Shown here: positions 49,818 through 62,472 of the stretch, in pieces
How the letters are laid out: every line of letters begins with the position of its first letter
Position numbering within the stretch: position 1 is the first letter of the stretch
Assembly (NCBI RefSeq): GCF_002078875.1
Contig: NC_034414.1
Coordinates: 24,786,611 to 24,850,610 of the forward strand
Direction of reading: 5' to 3'
DNA from: Numida meleagris
Taxonomy: Eukaryota; Chordata; Aves; Galliformes; Numididae
Length of the DNA: 64,000 nucleotides
Notes under the pieces: generated by a model
What the model saw: the letters and a program-made list of their open reading frames with translations, nothing else
Told to the model about the DNA's origin: nothing
Databases searched by the model: none
Made by a program: the position numbers and the translations under genes

Positions 49818-52800
49818 ACAGAAAATAAACAAACAAAAAAACTCTTCAGGACTGTCAGAGCAGGGAAGGGATGAAAAGTATGACAGAGCTGCTGGCTTGA
49901 GATGTGATGGGGGAAGGTCTAAATGAGACCTTGCACTGAGGAGGCCTTATGTCCCCTGGGTCTTGGCAGACAGAAGAGGACACAATGAGGCGGACACAAT
50001 GCCCTTGGTGCTTGCTGTATGCTTGGCTTCCAGAGGCTCCTGTATGCAAACAACATCTGTCTTTTGCACTACTCCAGCACTTCCTTATGCCAGACAGGGT
50101 CCACCCCCTATGGCTTCCCTATGACATCTGCTTCCACTTGGCCCAAGCTGCCATGAGCAGGTGCCCAGAGGAAGAGGACAATGGCATGAGGTGGCTGTGG
50201 CACTGTTCACACACATGCATAGCCCAGGAGGGAGTGTTACTGCTCAGGCTGAGGTACTCCTGGATGGGAAGAGTGAGGAATACAAACGAAGAAATGTTCT
50301 TCCAAAGACAAAAGATGTGCCACAGAAGAACTGAGACCTGAAAGTGTGACAAGGGGCCCAGAAGTATGAAGGAAGAAAGAGATAAGGCTAAAGGTCTAGC
50401 GCTGATGCCTGAAAGACAGTAGTGGCTGAATGACGAGTATATAAGCCTACCTGGGAGCAGGCACATAGTACATTTGCAGGATTTGTGCTCTTTCAAACTC
50501 TGGAAAAGAAACTCCTAGGAATCAGATTAGTCACAAATTGTGCTGATGTTCGTGTGGGTTATTCTCACTGCTTGGAGTCATCAAGACACAAAAGCCATGG
50601 CTGTCTGCTGCATAGCAGAGAAGAAGCTCTGTGCGGCAACTACATCCCAAAACGATCCCTCTCCAGGAGGAGTCTTCCTCTGAGTGCACTCATCAGCATC
50701 AGAGCCACCTTGTTCAAGCAGAAAGGTGTGAAATACTGGCAAGGGCGTGGAACAAGAGGATGATGAGAGCTGGCCTATTTCAATGTGAAACTGGTGAAGA
50801 GCTTCCCCAGGAAACCAAACTGGGCCAAAATATAATGGCGTCAACTGCTCACACAGGCAGACAACAAGAAAAATGAGAAATACATCACTGTGACGGAATC
50901 CCTACAAACTTACCGTGGTGAAATTTGTCTTCAACTACTCCCTCCCTGTCTTTGAATGCATCAACCAGCAAATGGTGGGCATCTCTTCTTGGATATTCAA
51001 CAGAACCTGTGCATAGCACAGGCGCCGGGCTAATGAATTACATGATAGATTTAAGTATCACAAGAGAGCAAGGGAAAATCCAGATCGGGGCTTTCTGGGC
51101 TTTGTTTCTTCTATGCACTACTGGAACAAGGAAATATATCAATATGGAAGTTTAGAAATGGTTTGAGGTTTCGCAGAACTTGCATCAGAGTGGCCCTGTG
51201 CCTAATACTACCATAGCTAACAAAAGGTCACATGGTGAAGTGCTAGTTTCAGGCAGCATGGCTCTGGGAATTTCAGAGGGTTGTTTAGAGGAACCGTCCA
51301 GGACTTGGCCGAAGTACTGATCAGGCTGTGCGGGAACCCTGCTTCATCCCACAAATACTGAAAAATCAATGTTGTTGCAATGTGAATAATCTGCAATCTA
51401 TGTAGAACTTTTATCCCTGGTCAGGAACTTTTCTACAAGAGCAAGTTTTAAAATTCCCTGATCTATCTAGAAAGCCACTAGCTTTTTGAGATAGCTCTTG
51501 ACAGAAACATTTTGAGTTTCTACTGGGTTTGCTAAGAAACCCATACTGGATAGGGGGGCTGGTGTTTCTCCAGCATGCAGCACTGACCAGCCACCCGTGT
51601 GTGTTCTGAGGAACACTGGTGCTTGGCTTTCCTGGAGCACTGGGTACCAGCACAGGAAAGGCTGCCCAGGAGGGAGCACAGCCTCCCTGCACCAAGTATC
51701 TGTATTTCTATTGCATCATCACATAGAGTCTTTCTTGTAAGAAATGAGATGACAAGGTGCTAAAGCCGTGGGCAGCCTGTGATGGCGCTGGTGCATTTGC
51801 TAGCAGAGGGAACTTGCTCTGCGGAAGTATGGAGAAGGCCAGTGCTTTCACAAAGACAAGAATAAACTGTTCTACAATAGGATTTGGCAACAAATGCAAA
51901 GCATTGTTCACTTTGCTGTTGTTGGGGGTGCAGAGGAAGGCACAGTTTCTCATAGAGAAGCTACATTTCAGCTCAGTTTGCTGATCCAAATGGAAAACTG
52001 AGAGAGAAGCCTGTATGTCAGCCTCTGGGTTTCTCCAAACTGGGTTGGCTAGTTTTTGTTTCCAGCTGCATCAGAAGCTCTCATTGTTGTTTAGCTTCAC
52101 TGGAATAGATTGATTTCTCCTGTAGCCTGCATGTAACAGGTTCTGCCAGTGGAAGCTCTGTGCGTGGGCAGCTTCATCCCACACCAGTTGTGGGACGTAC
52201 CTCCCTGGTGTGAACTCAGATCAGCCCATTTGAGCAGATGGGCTCAGATAAAGAATGACAGGCCAAATTTTGAAATGTATACACAGCAGCAGATGTAATA
52301 TTTTATACCCATGAAATAGGGAAGAGCAGCTATTGTCTGCTTTAGTGGCAGGAGATACTGTGTTGATCTGCCATGAATCTCATGAAATGGATCACTTGAT
52401 GTAGGCAAGACTCAACATAACTCATATAACTCCAATTTGATCTATCTATGTATCTGTCTTATTCACTGTTGGGAAAACCGCTTTTTTTTTTCCTCAGGAT
52501 TCTCCATCCAGCCAGTGTGGCTGATCACTCTTGCATGGTGCTTTGTGGGACAAGCATCATTTTTATGAAACCATAAATCTCCTATAATGGAAACTGGGGG
52601 CTGTATGAGCATCACCACCACAGAATTCCACATTTTCAGTAGCCTGTGTTAATTAGTGGCTTATCTGAATTGCTCTGAAAGCTGCCTGACACTGCCAGAG
52701 CCAGCAGCCAGCATGTACATGGCCAATGTATGCAGGAAAGGAGCAGTTGTGGTCAGGTGAGGCTTTCCCACAGGTGTCCCTTGGAGGATGAGAACCTTTC

Positions 52801-53999
52801 ATGGTGAGCTACATGTGCTTAGTATTATGGCCAAGCTCACATGCCACTTCCTCTATCAGTTTTGCCTTAAGATAATGCTTCTGATTGTAGGAGACAAGAT
52901 CCCTGGCAGTCAAGCTCATGGACCCAGTGTTCACCCTTGCCTTTTCTGGTTCTAAAGAGCAAGGATGTTTCAAAATTATTTTGTTGGTTAGCTGGCCAAT
53001 GACAATGGAAAGCAAGAATCAGACTTTTCTTAAGAAAACCTGTCATTGTATTTTACTGAGGCAATTGTTTCCTACCAGGCGGCACCATGACCGCCAGAAT
53101 AGCATAGGCTGTAAGTGCTAAGAGGTGGATACTTTCCAGATAATCTGATTCCCCATACAACACACTCCTGGGGAAGGCACTGACTCCAGCTCCTTCTTGA
53201 GGAACTCCACTTGCTCCTCCTGCTGAGAAGACCTCAGTTCTGCATGGGTTGCAAAGTCTTTTCCCTGTGTGTCCTGTCTGGCTGCAGTTCCCACACTGGG
53301 CTGCTCATCTCCAGCTGAAGTCAGCCCTGCATGCAAAACCTTTCTCTCAAAATGACTTCATCACACCAATAGCAATGGCTCTAGTATGATGCTCAGAGCA
53401 TTTCCTGAAAAAAAAGGACATTGTCAGAGGCAGGGTCTTGTACAATGCACTTCACAAAAGGAGGGAAGGAAGGTAAATATAGAAAATTGGGGAGATATTC
53501 TGTATTGAGGGGCACAACAAAAGGAAAACTGCCAGGAAATGACTCCACAATGGGGTCAAATTCAGACTTCTTTGTCCTTAACACTCATAGAGGCAACCCT
53601 TCTCCTCTGGAAGCTGGACAGGGAGTGCACAGCACCACTGGAAACTGAGAAAGCCCTGGACAGAAATCAGTGAGGCTCTTCCCACTGAGACGATGTTGAT
53701 ACAAGCCAAGCCCATTTATTCCTATGCTGTCTGGTCTAGGCCAGTCATCCTTACACTCTCCAAAGTCAAAGGAGAGAGAAGGAGAAGTATTTCCAAGGGA
53801 TAATTCATCCCATCTCAAGATAAATGATGTTAGCACGGGAGGAGAGGTTAAACTGATCTTTGAAGATGCCTCCATGGATTACCAGGAAGCATGACTTAGA
53901 CTAAACACCTACTCGCTAAATAAAGAAGGGATGAATCCCACCATTACGGTTTAAACTGATAATACAGTACAGATGTGCAGAGCAGTAAGTGACCAGATG
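49818..53999. other. Non-coding sequence
   Basis: A TATATAAG box lies at 50438-50445, with no other promoter feature. Frames of up to 130 codons (49949-50341) show no domain. A T10 run lies near 52481-52490. No repeat family or RNA gene is recognised. Confidence 0.5.
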
Positions 54000-54330
54000 G
54001 TGAATTTATCACACTACAGTGTAGTTTCTTGTAATATAAATACAGGCTGATTAAATAGTTGATTTGCTCAACAGACCATCTCAGCTTCATTACAAGAGCT
54101 AGTCTGGAGCCGTTACAATTCGTTGCAGGGCCTTGTGTATGTTTTTAGAAAAATATGATGGTCTGGAAATAAAAGATTATGTGCAAGCAGCAATTTTTGT
54201 TCAATTAATCTAAGATTCTTTGTACTGAAAAAGAATCCTAGCATCCATTTTTTCCATGCTGTGTGCAGAAATTATATTTAATGCCAAATTACATTTAAAC
54301 GAACAAAACCACTACAAGACTACAATCCAT
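54000..54330. promoter_or_regulatory. Candidate conserved AT-rich element
   Basis: AT-rich and unique, with TGATTAAATAG, TTCAATTAATC and a perfect eight-base inverted repeat, GATTCTTT (54214-54221) and AAAGAATC (54230-54237). No CR1-type repeat is present. Such stretches are often conserved non-coding elements, but evidence here is composition and motifs only. Confidence 0.2.
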
Positions 54331-55144
54331 TAGGACTACTAAAGATAGCCTCTCAAAGTATTCCCTTCTGCCTCAGAATCAATGGTTTTATTTTGAACTA
54401 GCAAAGCAGATTTTTCTTCAAGGCTCTCTGGGTTACGGCGCTACCAAAATGCTTCAACAAAACTATATCCAGTACTGTGGGTACTGAAAATAAAGAAGAA
54501 AATAAAATTAAAAAAAATAAAAATAGGGCTTGCATGAATCGTCTTATCTATTGGAAGCAGTTCCCCACAGTTTGAGCTTGAGCAGCCCACATCCAGCATC
54601 TACCAGGGTAAGACATGCATAGGGACCCAGGCTCATGTGTGTGCAACTGCGGGCATAACAGATCCTGCCATCTCCATTCCCATGGAACATATCCATCCTT
54701 CAGGCTAGGTTGCCCATAGCTTGGAGGCGGCACGGCGACCTCAAGACCTGCTTGCCTCTCTGTGATGCAAGCATCAAGCTCACATCCATGTTGCCACCTT
54801 CCCTATGCAGCTATGGGATGGTGCAGGAGACCAAACTCCTGGTGCTGGTGATTTCAGAGGACCTCAGCAAGACTGCACAGAGCAGCAAGGAGGCCTTCTG
54901 GGTTGGGGGGCAGGTTACTTTCAAAGCACCAAACAAGATGTCATTCAAGAGAAGGTACTCGCTCAGTGAAGGATCCTCTGCCAGCACAATGCCGAGACAC
55001 TTATGGGAATATTTTCAGCAAAGATCAGCCCAGTTCTGCCCCAGCCTTTGCTGAGGACATCTTAGCAAGCACTCTTGGATCCCCCACAAAGCATTTTCCC
55101 CAGGTATATCTTGGGTGTGGAAAAATCTCCAAAGATGTGCATGT
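54331..55144. other. Non-coding sequence
   Basis: An A-rich run lies at about 54497-54527. Two overlapping plus-strand frames of 114 codons (54710-55054) and 85 codons (54903-55160) have moderate composition but no known domain, and I leave them unassigned. Confidence 0.45.
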
Positions 55145-55166
55145 TCATAGAATCATCTAGTCCAAC
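55145..55166 (-). repeat. CR1 tail fragment with internal deletion
   Basis: TCATAGAATCAT followed directly by CTAGTCCAACT joins two blocks that are normally separated by about 30 bases in the reverse-complemented CR1 3' end. It is only about 22 bases, so the call is tentative. Confidence 0.5.
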
Positions 55167-58100
55167 TGTGTTCTTAGGGTGTCTAGAGAGGAACTGTTTT
55201 GATATAAGCTGCCTGCCCAGGGACTTTTCCACTCAATGAAGATTTTTCCAGCTGTGTGGAAAACCAGTAAGAGCAGGCATTTATCCAGCATTTTCAGAAG
55301 TTGCGCCTGTGTTAGTAGCGAGCATCGCTTCACAAAAGAAACATCATGTTGAAAATAATCTAAAAATTCTTTGGTCTATTAATCATCTAGTTTACATAAC
55401 TTTGTCACTTTTGAAGGTTTTATGCAATCCCAGAGCTCAGAAAAGTGACTCTTCAGGGGAAAAGAAGATAGTAATTCAGGTTACTGGTGAGTACCTTTCC
55501 TAGGTCAGGCCTTTGCAGTGAATCAGCATGGCCTATTGCTCTCTCTCAGCTCTGCTCATGAAATAGCCTAGCCATTCAAATCTACCCATTTTTTCATGCC
55601 TCTCTGTCCCCCCTGTGGAGCTTTTCTTCACAATAGGCCAAAGGGGCCTACTGTGGGGCCTAGAGGACAGTCCTTGTGGTAAGAATGAAGATCTGCTGGA
55701 GATTTCAAAGATAACACTTGAAAATCAGGGGGCATCTGGGCTATATAACATAACTGTCAAGTCTAATGCTCTCCAAATGCTATTCTACTCTCAAGAGCAG
55801 CTCCCAGTGCTGCTTCTGCACTGACCATCTCTCCACTGGTGCTGATGTCCCATGCCTGGCAGACTCCACACCTGGGACTGGAAGGAAATTCCTTTGTGAA
55901 TACTGTGTGGACAGTTGCTGTGTGATGGGTGGCCTGGGGAAGCAATTATCTTCAGACTAGAGAACAGCTGGAATGGTAAGCTCTGACTGTCTTGTAGGCT
56001 CAGGCATTACCAGTACAAGGAAAGGATCAGGGTTTTGGTGATTTCTTTTGCATGTGCAAATGTGCTTGTTTTTTATCTTGACTAGCTAGTTTCTATGAGG
56101 CAGGAGGGCTGCTGAAGGCTGTGGTAAGGGTTGGAGTTTAGATGGTGGGAGTGGGAGAAATGCAAAGAGAAGGATGATGAAGTGTCAGTCTTCTGTTAAA
56201 AGCACAAAAGGGACATAAACGACCGATCTGAGTACCACCGCTATTCCTCCCTGATCCTTATCTGTCTGATGCCCGTTTCAACAAATGCACACTCATTCAT
56301 TTACCTCCTGCTCCCAAGAAACTATCCAATTAGAAACAGAAAATATCTTGAGACGAATGAGCTTAGTCTTGACACAGTAATTCTCCTTTAGACACCAGAC
56401 TTGAATATCAACCAGAGTGGATTTAAATGACAGCAGCACCTTTCTCCTGAAAAATTGTGTATCGCATGTTAGGAAGAACAGTTAACCTCTGTTGCCCATC
56501 TCCACACATCCTCTTTCCAATCTTGCAAATAACCAGGTCTGTACTTACACACCATTAAGCCAAGTTATGAGGAAACTATGATAAATCTAATTAATGATTG
56601 TCTCTTTCATGGCTTCACTCCCCTTTTGATTTCTGCTGGAACTCATCTGGAGAAATTTTGCCTCACTCAGGAGAAAGAAATTGATGGATGAAAGAGGAGA
56701 GGGAGGCAGTCTGCCCTGCTGCTCCCTTCTAATCTACATCTCTTTTTCTGCCATGTGTTTGCTTATCTTCACACTCCTGCAGGCAACAGCAAGGTGCAGG
56801 GCCAGACAGGGAGCTGCAGATGTTCGGCCGTGTCATGGCAGGAACACTTCTCTCCACCTTCCTCCCCTCACTTCCCACAGGGAATATGGAAAAAGGGAAA
56901 TGACTTCTGTTCTGATCAGACAGTTTCACAAGAAAGCCAGCTGCTCCCTGATCTCATGTGTCCTGTCCTCACTTGACAATAGTGCTCCCAAACCAGCAGT
57001 TCTCCTTGGATGTGTGCACAAAGGCGTGAAGCACAGCCAGCTTTACCCAGAGCTATACTCCTGGACTTGCTGACCATTCCCTGGGAAGAGAGACCTCAGG
57101 GCAGGATGGCACTGGATGAATCAGTCCATCACCTACCTTCAAGGCTGCAGAGAAAACCTTTTTCTCTGGCCCACTCCCACTTCTGTCTTGCTGACTCTCC
57201 CCAAAGTCCAAAGTGTGGTCTGAGCATTTCCCTTTTCAGATGGATTACATTTTTATTAATCTTACAGCAAATCACTTTTCTATTTCGTTTGTTTATGCTA
57301 GGTGGATTTGGTGATTTCCATGTCTGTATGATGCACCACTTGGAACATGAACACAACACATACCATCACTTCATCATACCCATCATTGACACCCCAGCTC
57401 TAGGACAAGAAGATGAAAAATTCATCTCTATGCTGTCACTTCCCTTCTCCCTCCTGCACTAGTTCAAAGGGATCTCTGGAAACTGCAGCCTTGAGTTCCT
57501 CAGTCTCAGCCTCCTTCAAGCAGGACCATCCAAAATGCCCATGCAGCACAGCAGAGAATTGGCCCCACAGGACCTGCTGCTCTGTGTCTCATCCCCTTCT
57601 AAAGTCATATGTCTAGCACTTTGTCTGGGGGAGAACAGCAGCATGGAAAGGAGGAGGAAAGCTTCTGTGTTGTCAGCCCGGGGAAATGCAGCCTCCTCTC
57701 CTACACCTGGGCATTGGGCCCCTTCTGAGAGCAAACAGCTGACCTGCATCTTTTGAACATCTTGGCTTTTATGGCTTGAATCCCAACCTTAGCAATGTTT
57801 CAATGCCATTTTCTCTTTGCTGAACAGCAGGCCTGGAAAGCTTCACCTTCCTGTGGTCAACGCACATCCTGCCATGGCCATGCAAGGCGTTTTTCTTCCA
57901 AAGGACCCAGTGCCAGTCTCCAAAGGCACCCACTGCAGCAGGTGAAGTGTCTCCATAGAGATCTCCCCAATGCCCTTTCTCCAGTCCCTCCCTCCTTTAC
58001 TGTGAACAGCATTCCTATCTCTGCTGGAGCAGGCAGCTCTCTGCTTCCTGGTCACCTGCCTGCCCAACATGCCTCCCAGCCTGCTGCTGCCTGGGAGAAC

Positions 58101-59107
58101 AGCAGTGCTACTCTTGGAGAGTAACGTACACATCACATAGAGCTCTTTTCATTCCTTAGTTGCTTTCCACCCCCATCCCATTATCAGATTTGCCTGCGTT
58201 TCTGGTGGCAGCTGCAGCATCGCACTGCCAGGGACCATGTGTTCAGGGGGAGTTTGGAGGAAGGAGACTGAGGGGCTGCAACCCCTAATCCCTGCTCCTT
58301 CCCCATTTTGGTGCCCAGGGCAGGACTGCTAGGTAGCTGGACATCCCTTCTGCTCACCACATCCAGAACATGTCTTGATCCTTCCTGAGCAATGAGAAAG
58401 GGGTTCAGGAATCCCCCACATCCCCAGGATTTACTTGTTTCTTTAAGCTCCATATAGTCCAAAGGCCTCATCTCCCACCCACTGGCTTCCACCCACCCTT
58501 GGATGGGAAACTCTGTCATCTACCACAGGATTTTTTAAAGAGATTTAAGAAAAAATGTGGAGGAGTAAATGCACCCGCGTTCCTTCCTGCTCCATTAGCC
58601 TTCTCTCTAATGCAGATAGCTGGCGTGTCCCCAGCACACTGCTACAGTTCCACTGCTCCTCTCACTATTTTGGAGTTCTATCTTCACACCAGTGAACAAT
58701 TCCAAAACAATTTCTCCAGTGTATTTGGCACAAACAGGCTTTTCTCTGACATGTCGGTGCAACACCACCTACTGCTCATTGGCAGGGTGTTTTTTGTACT
58801 CAGCCCCAAGGAAACCTGCCCCTCCTTTTCTGCAGGAACACTTCTGGTGAGTTTATCTCCCTGGCAGGGTTTGCTGCACCAAGCTATGGAGCCCGTGCTG
58901 GTAAAACTACATGCACCTAGTGCCCAAAATACAATAGGCCTGCATGCTGCCTTGAATCCCTCACTTCATCACTGAGTACCTCAGTTTCCCTCATTGCAGT
59001 ATGGAGATGATACTAGTCTCCTTTCAGAAGTATTTTGTTGTCTTTGGATAAACCCAAGCTAGATAAACCTCTGTGAATGGATGAAAAGTTGTGCCTGTAG
59101 TTTAGAC
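55167..59107. other. Non-coding sequence
   Basis: No gene recognised. The longest frames are 158 codons at 58499-58975 (+) and 150 codons at 57010-57462 (+). The latter ends with a histidine-rich segment (HVCMMHHLEHEHNTYHH) that does not fit a family I know. No repeats or RNA genes are seen. Confidence 0.5.
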
Positions 59108-59437
59108 TCATAAAATCATTTTGAGTTGGAAGAGACACTTAAAGGCCATCCTGTCCAACTCCCCTGCAGTGAACAGGGGCACCTACAGCTAGATCAGGTG
59201 CTCAGAGTCCTGTCCAGACTGACCTTGAATGCCTCCTGGGATGGGGCATCCACCACCTCTCTGGGCAACCTGTTCCAGTGCCTCACCACCCCTACTGTAA
59301 AAAAAACTTCTTCCTTATGTCCAGTCTAAATCTCCTCTCTTTTGGTTTGAAACCATTTCCCCTTGTCCTATCACAGCAGACCCTGCTACAGAGTCTGTAT
59401 TCTTCTTTCTTATAGCCCTGCTTTAGATACTGAAAGG
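59108..59437 (-). repeat. CR1 LINE 3' fragment, minus strand
   Basis: The longest CR1 copy here. It runs from TCATAAAATCATTTTGAGTT through the GTGAACAGGGGCACCTACAG and CTAGATCAGGTGCTCAGAG blocks, the GGGGCATCCACCACCTCTCT and CAACCTGTTCCAGTGCCTCA blocks and CCTTGTCCTATCACAGCA to about TACTGAAAGG. It is the CTGATCTAGCTGTAGGTG type, in reverse. Frames across it, including 67 codons at 59126-59329 (+), are repeat-derived. Confidence 0.96.
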
Positions 59438-62400
59438 AAGTTTCCTGTAATAGGCAAGAAGGTACAAACTTGCCACTGCCATAGTAGAAAGTAAAAATAT
59501 TTCTAAAATTGTCCTGGGGCAGAGTTCTGTCACCCAACTCCCTTTACAACCAATACCAATAAAGGCACGCATGACTCCCCATCCTTACAGGTTCACACTG
59601 TTTTACATTGTCCAGCCATCTCCCAGCAGGGCCTTTGCTGCTCTGACCCACTAGTATCTTCACCTGGCCTGTGCATGGGTCTAGAGGAGTGCAGATTCAT
59701 AAAACACGGCTACAAGGAGACTTCTGCAAACCCCTGTCCATCAGCTGGCAGGAGGGGAACATCTCCCAGCACCTCATGTCCCTTAGACAGTGAGTGCCAT
59801 AGGTAAGTAGGAAATACTGCTTAAAACTTTATTATGATAAAGTAAAATCTGTATGATGAGGAAGAAGCCACTCTGGCAGCTCCTGAACTCTGACATGCAC
59901 AGAATGAAATAGTGACACACATAAACTGATATGGAGGAAGGCGGTCCTGGTGGCAAACAATGTTCTTCTTGTAAAACAATGTCAGAAAGACTGGAAGAAC
60001 CTCCACAAACCTGGGCTAGCAATCCCCTCTTCGAGCAGCAGCTTAAACAGCCTTTGAGTACATGTAAATGGGTTAGGTACTCACACAGTGGCTCCCCATC
60101 CTTTGCCAGACCAACACGTCCCTTTTGTCCCACTGTTGCCTGCCAGCTTCTCCATAACTTCTGCCCTACAAGATCTCCAGTTGCTTTCGCTCAAAGCAAA
60201 AAGGGAAACTGAAAGGACACAGCACTAGAAACAAGTGATGTCGGAAAGCTCCTCCATATCGTTGGAGGAGACTCAACACTGGTTTTGGAAGAGCGATACG
60301 TGAAGAGTGATACTCTTCCATCCTCACACTCTTGCAGCTACAACAGAATCTCACTGTTAGACACTCGGAACAGTTTCCAGGGAGGGGAGAAGAAAATGAG
60401 ATCTTTCAGTTCCTTTCACCTCGATTGCAAAAATATGTTTTCCTACTTTTCCTGTTCTAGGCAGATTTTTCCTGGCCCTTTACCAAGTCTTTTCAGCTGA
60501 TCTTTGTTCAAATCTATGACGCACAGTCAACGTGTTCAGCAAAAGTTGCCTTTTGCTGTTAACCAATGAGTGCTTGGGTGTCAACTGCAAAGAAAGTAAG
60601 ATCCAGATTTTGAAAGTGTCAGATGTGGATTTCCTTTGACATTAGCATTTCTCTGTCATAGCCCAGCACCTTTGTTAGTCTGAGGCAGTCCTGTTTTCTC
60701 CAGGAAAGCCCAAGTCCATACTGATAGTGCTCCAAGTGCACTCCTGCAGCAGTTTGTGCAGCACAAGCTCTGCTCAGCAGATGCTCGTACAGAACTCACT
60801 AAGTCTGAGAGTGCAGTTCTCCAAGTTCTGCAGGACACTTGGGACAGTCACAGGCTTTTCCTTTTGGGTGTTTTTCCCCTCAGGAATGCAGCGCTCAGTG
60901 GAGGTGGTGGGAAGCAAAAGAGCTAATGTTGACAAGTACAAACATTGGTGACCAGACAAGTGCTGCCCTTTGCTTGTAAGAAGGCCCACGTTCCCATACC
61001 TAACAGGACAACTGTTTCTCCCCAGCTCCAAGACACACGGGTGCATGGAGCATTCCCACTCATATTTTTTTTGTGTGTGTGTAGAATAACCACCTTCAGG
61101 CAGAGAAGAAAGTTAAAATAATAGACAGAGAAATGAAACACAGGTATCAAAAATGGTGAAAGCTGATGAGATCATCTTGTCCTTCCCCCTCACTTAGTCA
61201 ATACAAGATTGTTCCCCACCGGGCCTCGGAACAATGCCACTTAACCTAGATGCAATCATGCTGCAGGAACTGCCAAACACAATGCAGTGAAGAGCAGAGA
61301 ATGAGCTCATGTGAGTTAATCCAATTCCTGCAATAAAGCAATCTACAGTTCTGCTCTCCGTCCTGAAACGTTCTGCCGAGCCAAGCCTTCTGCACTTGTG
61401 TGCTAACACTTGAACAAAAGCTGCAGCCGGTGTGCTGCTGACATAACCTGGAGCCAGCAAAATGCAGCACAAGGATATCAACCAATGACCTTGCTACTAA
61501 AACCATTGCTTTGTTTAGGTGGAATCCATAAACCTTGTTCTTCACAGACAGTTGGGGAGCAAAGCTTTATTTCCAAGAATGCTCACAGAGAGGAAATCCA
61601 TTGTGTAGGTCAACATGAATAGACCCTTGCATGTGAAGTCTGTATGGGAAGCATCCAGGTGGCTAGTGAGAAAATAGCTTCTTATCCAATACAGTAACAC
61701 AGTACAAACAGCCACTGATGACTTGCAAACATTTAGAAGGCATCTCCATCTGTGAGGCACACGCCGCCCAAGCAGGATCCCAAACCGATAGCACCCATGC
61801 AGCACACTGCAGGAACAGCCAGCCAGCATGCAACAAGCACTCTCCACAGCCCACAGAATCCACCACTGACCAGAGCATTCGCGTTCACTATTTGTAAGAC
61901 GCATCCAGAGCAACAAATACACATTCAGAGGGTGAAAAGGAATGTCTCAATGATTCTTTGGACTGGTATCTTGCACTGCCTTATGTATAATGGACCTTAA
62001 AGCAGAGGGTTAAAATCCCTGCCTAGGTTCCATCAGAACGCTTTCCTGGAGTTGGCCTGGGTAGCAAACCCATCTCCTCCTCCTCCTTCTTAAATTCATG
62101 TAGCTGAGAAAAAGCAGAGAGGCTTTCATCGCTATTCTGTATGCATAATTAAGTTTCATTTGCAGAGCAATGAGTTCTTAGTCAGTAAGCACACACACAC
62201 AGATCTTAATTTATGTGAGCGATACCCAGAAACAGAGTTCATCAGCCAGGGTTCAGACAGCAAGCAGAAAAACGTATTCTGATACTGGAATGCAACAGTG
62301 TACACAAAAATATGTCCACCAACTGCAGCATTGTAAACAGGAGCATAAGTAAAATAAACAAATACGTCATTTTACAATGTCATTTCATCTGGGTCACAAG

Positions 62401-62450
62401 TTGACTCAATGTGACAATTCCTTTTGTAGTGAAGAACATTTGGAGAAAAG
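59438..62450. other. Non-coding sequence
   Basis: Contains T8 followed by (GT)5 at 61065-61082 and a (CA)6 microsatellite at 62190-62201. The minus-strand frame 61542-61922 (126 codons) is cysteine-rich in part but lacks any recognisable pattern. No gene or RNA gene is identified. Confidence 0.5.
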
Positions 62451-62472
62451 AGAGCCTATTTATATAGGCTCT
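62451..62472. repeat. Perfect 9-bp hairpin, AT-rich loop
   Basis: AGAGCCTAT (62451-62459) and ATAGGCTCT (62464-62472) are exact reverse complements with a four-base TTAT loop. The centre also reads CTATTTATATAG, close to a MEF2-type site. The surrounding 62400-62550 is AT-rich unique sequence. Confidence 0.7.

Noticed and set aside
50438..50445. TATATAAG box that could mark a core promoter
   Set aside because: Such boxes are frequent by chance in AT-rich DNA, and no GC box, CpG enrichment or downstream exon accompanies it.
57010..57462. 150-codon frame with a histidine-rich segment that could suggest a metal-binding or membrane protein
   Set aside because: Histidines cluster by chance in CAC/CAT-rich sequence, the spacing matches no known zinc or desaturase motif, and no exon signals bracket it.
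59126..59329. 67-codon plus-strand frame
   Set aside because: It lies wholly inside a CR1 fragment, antisense to the element.
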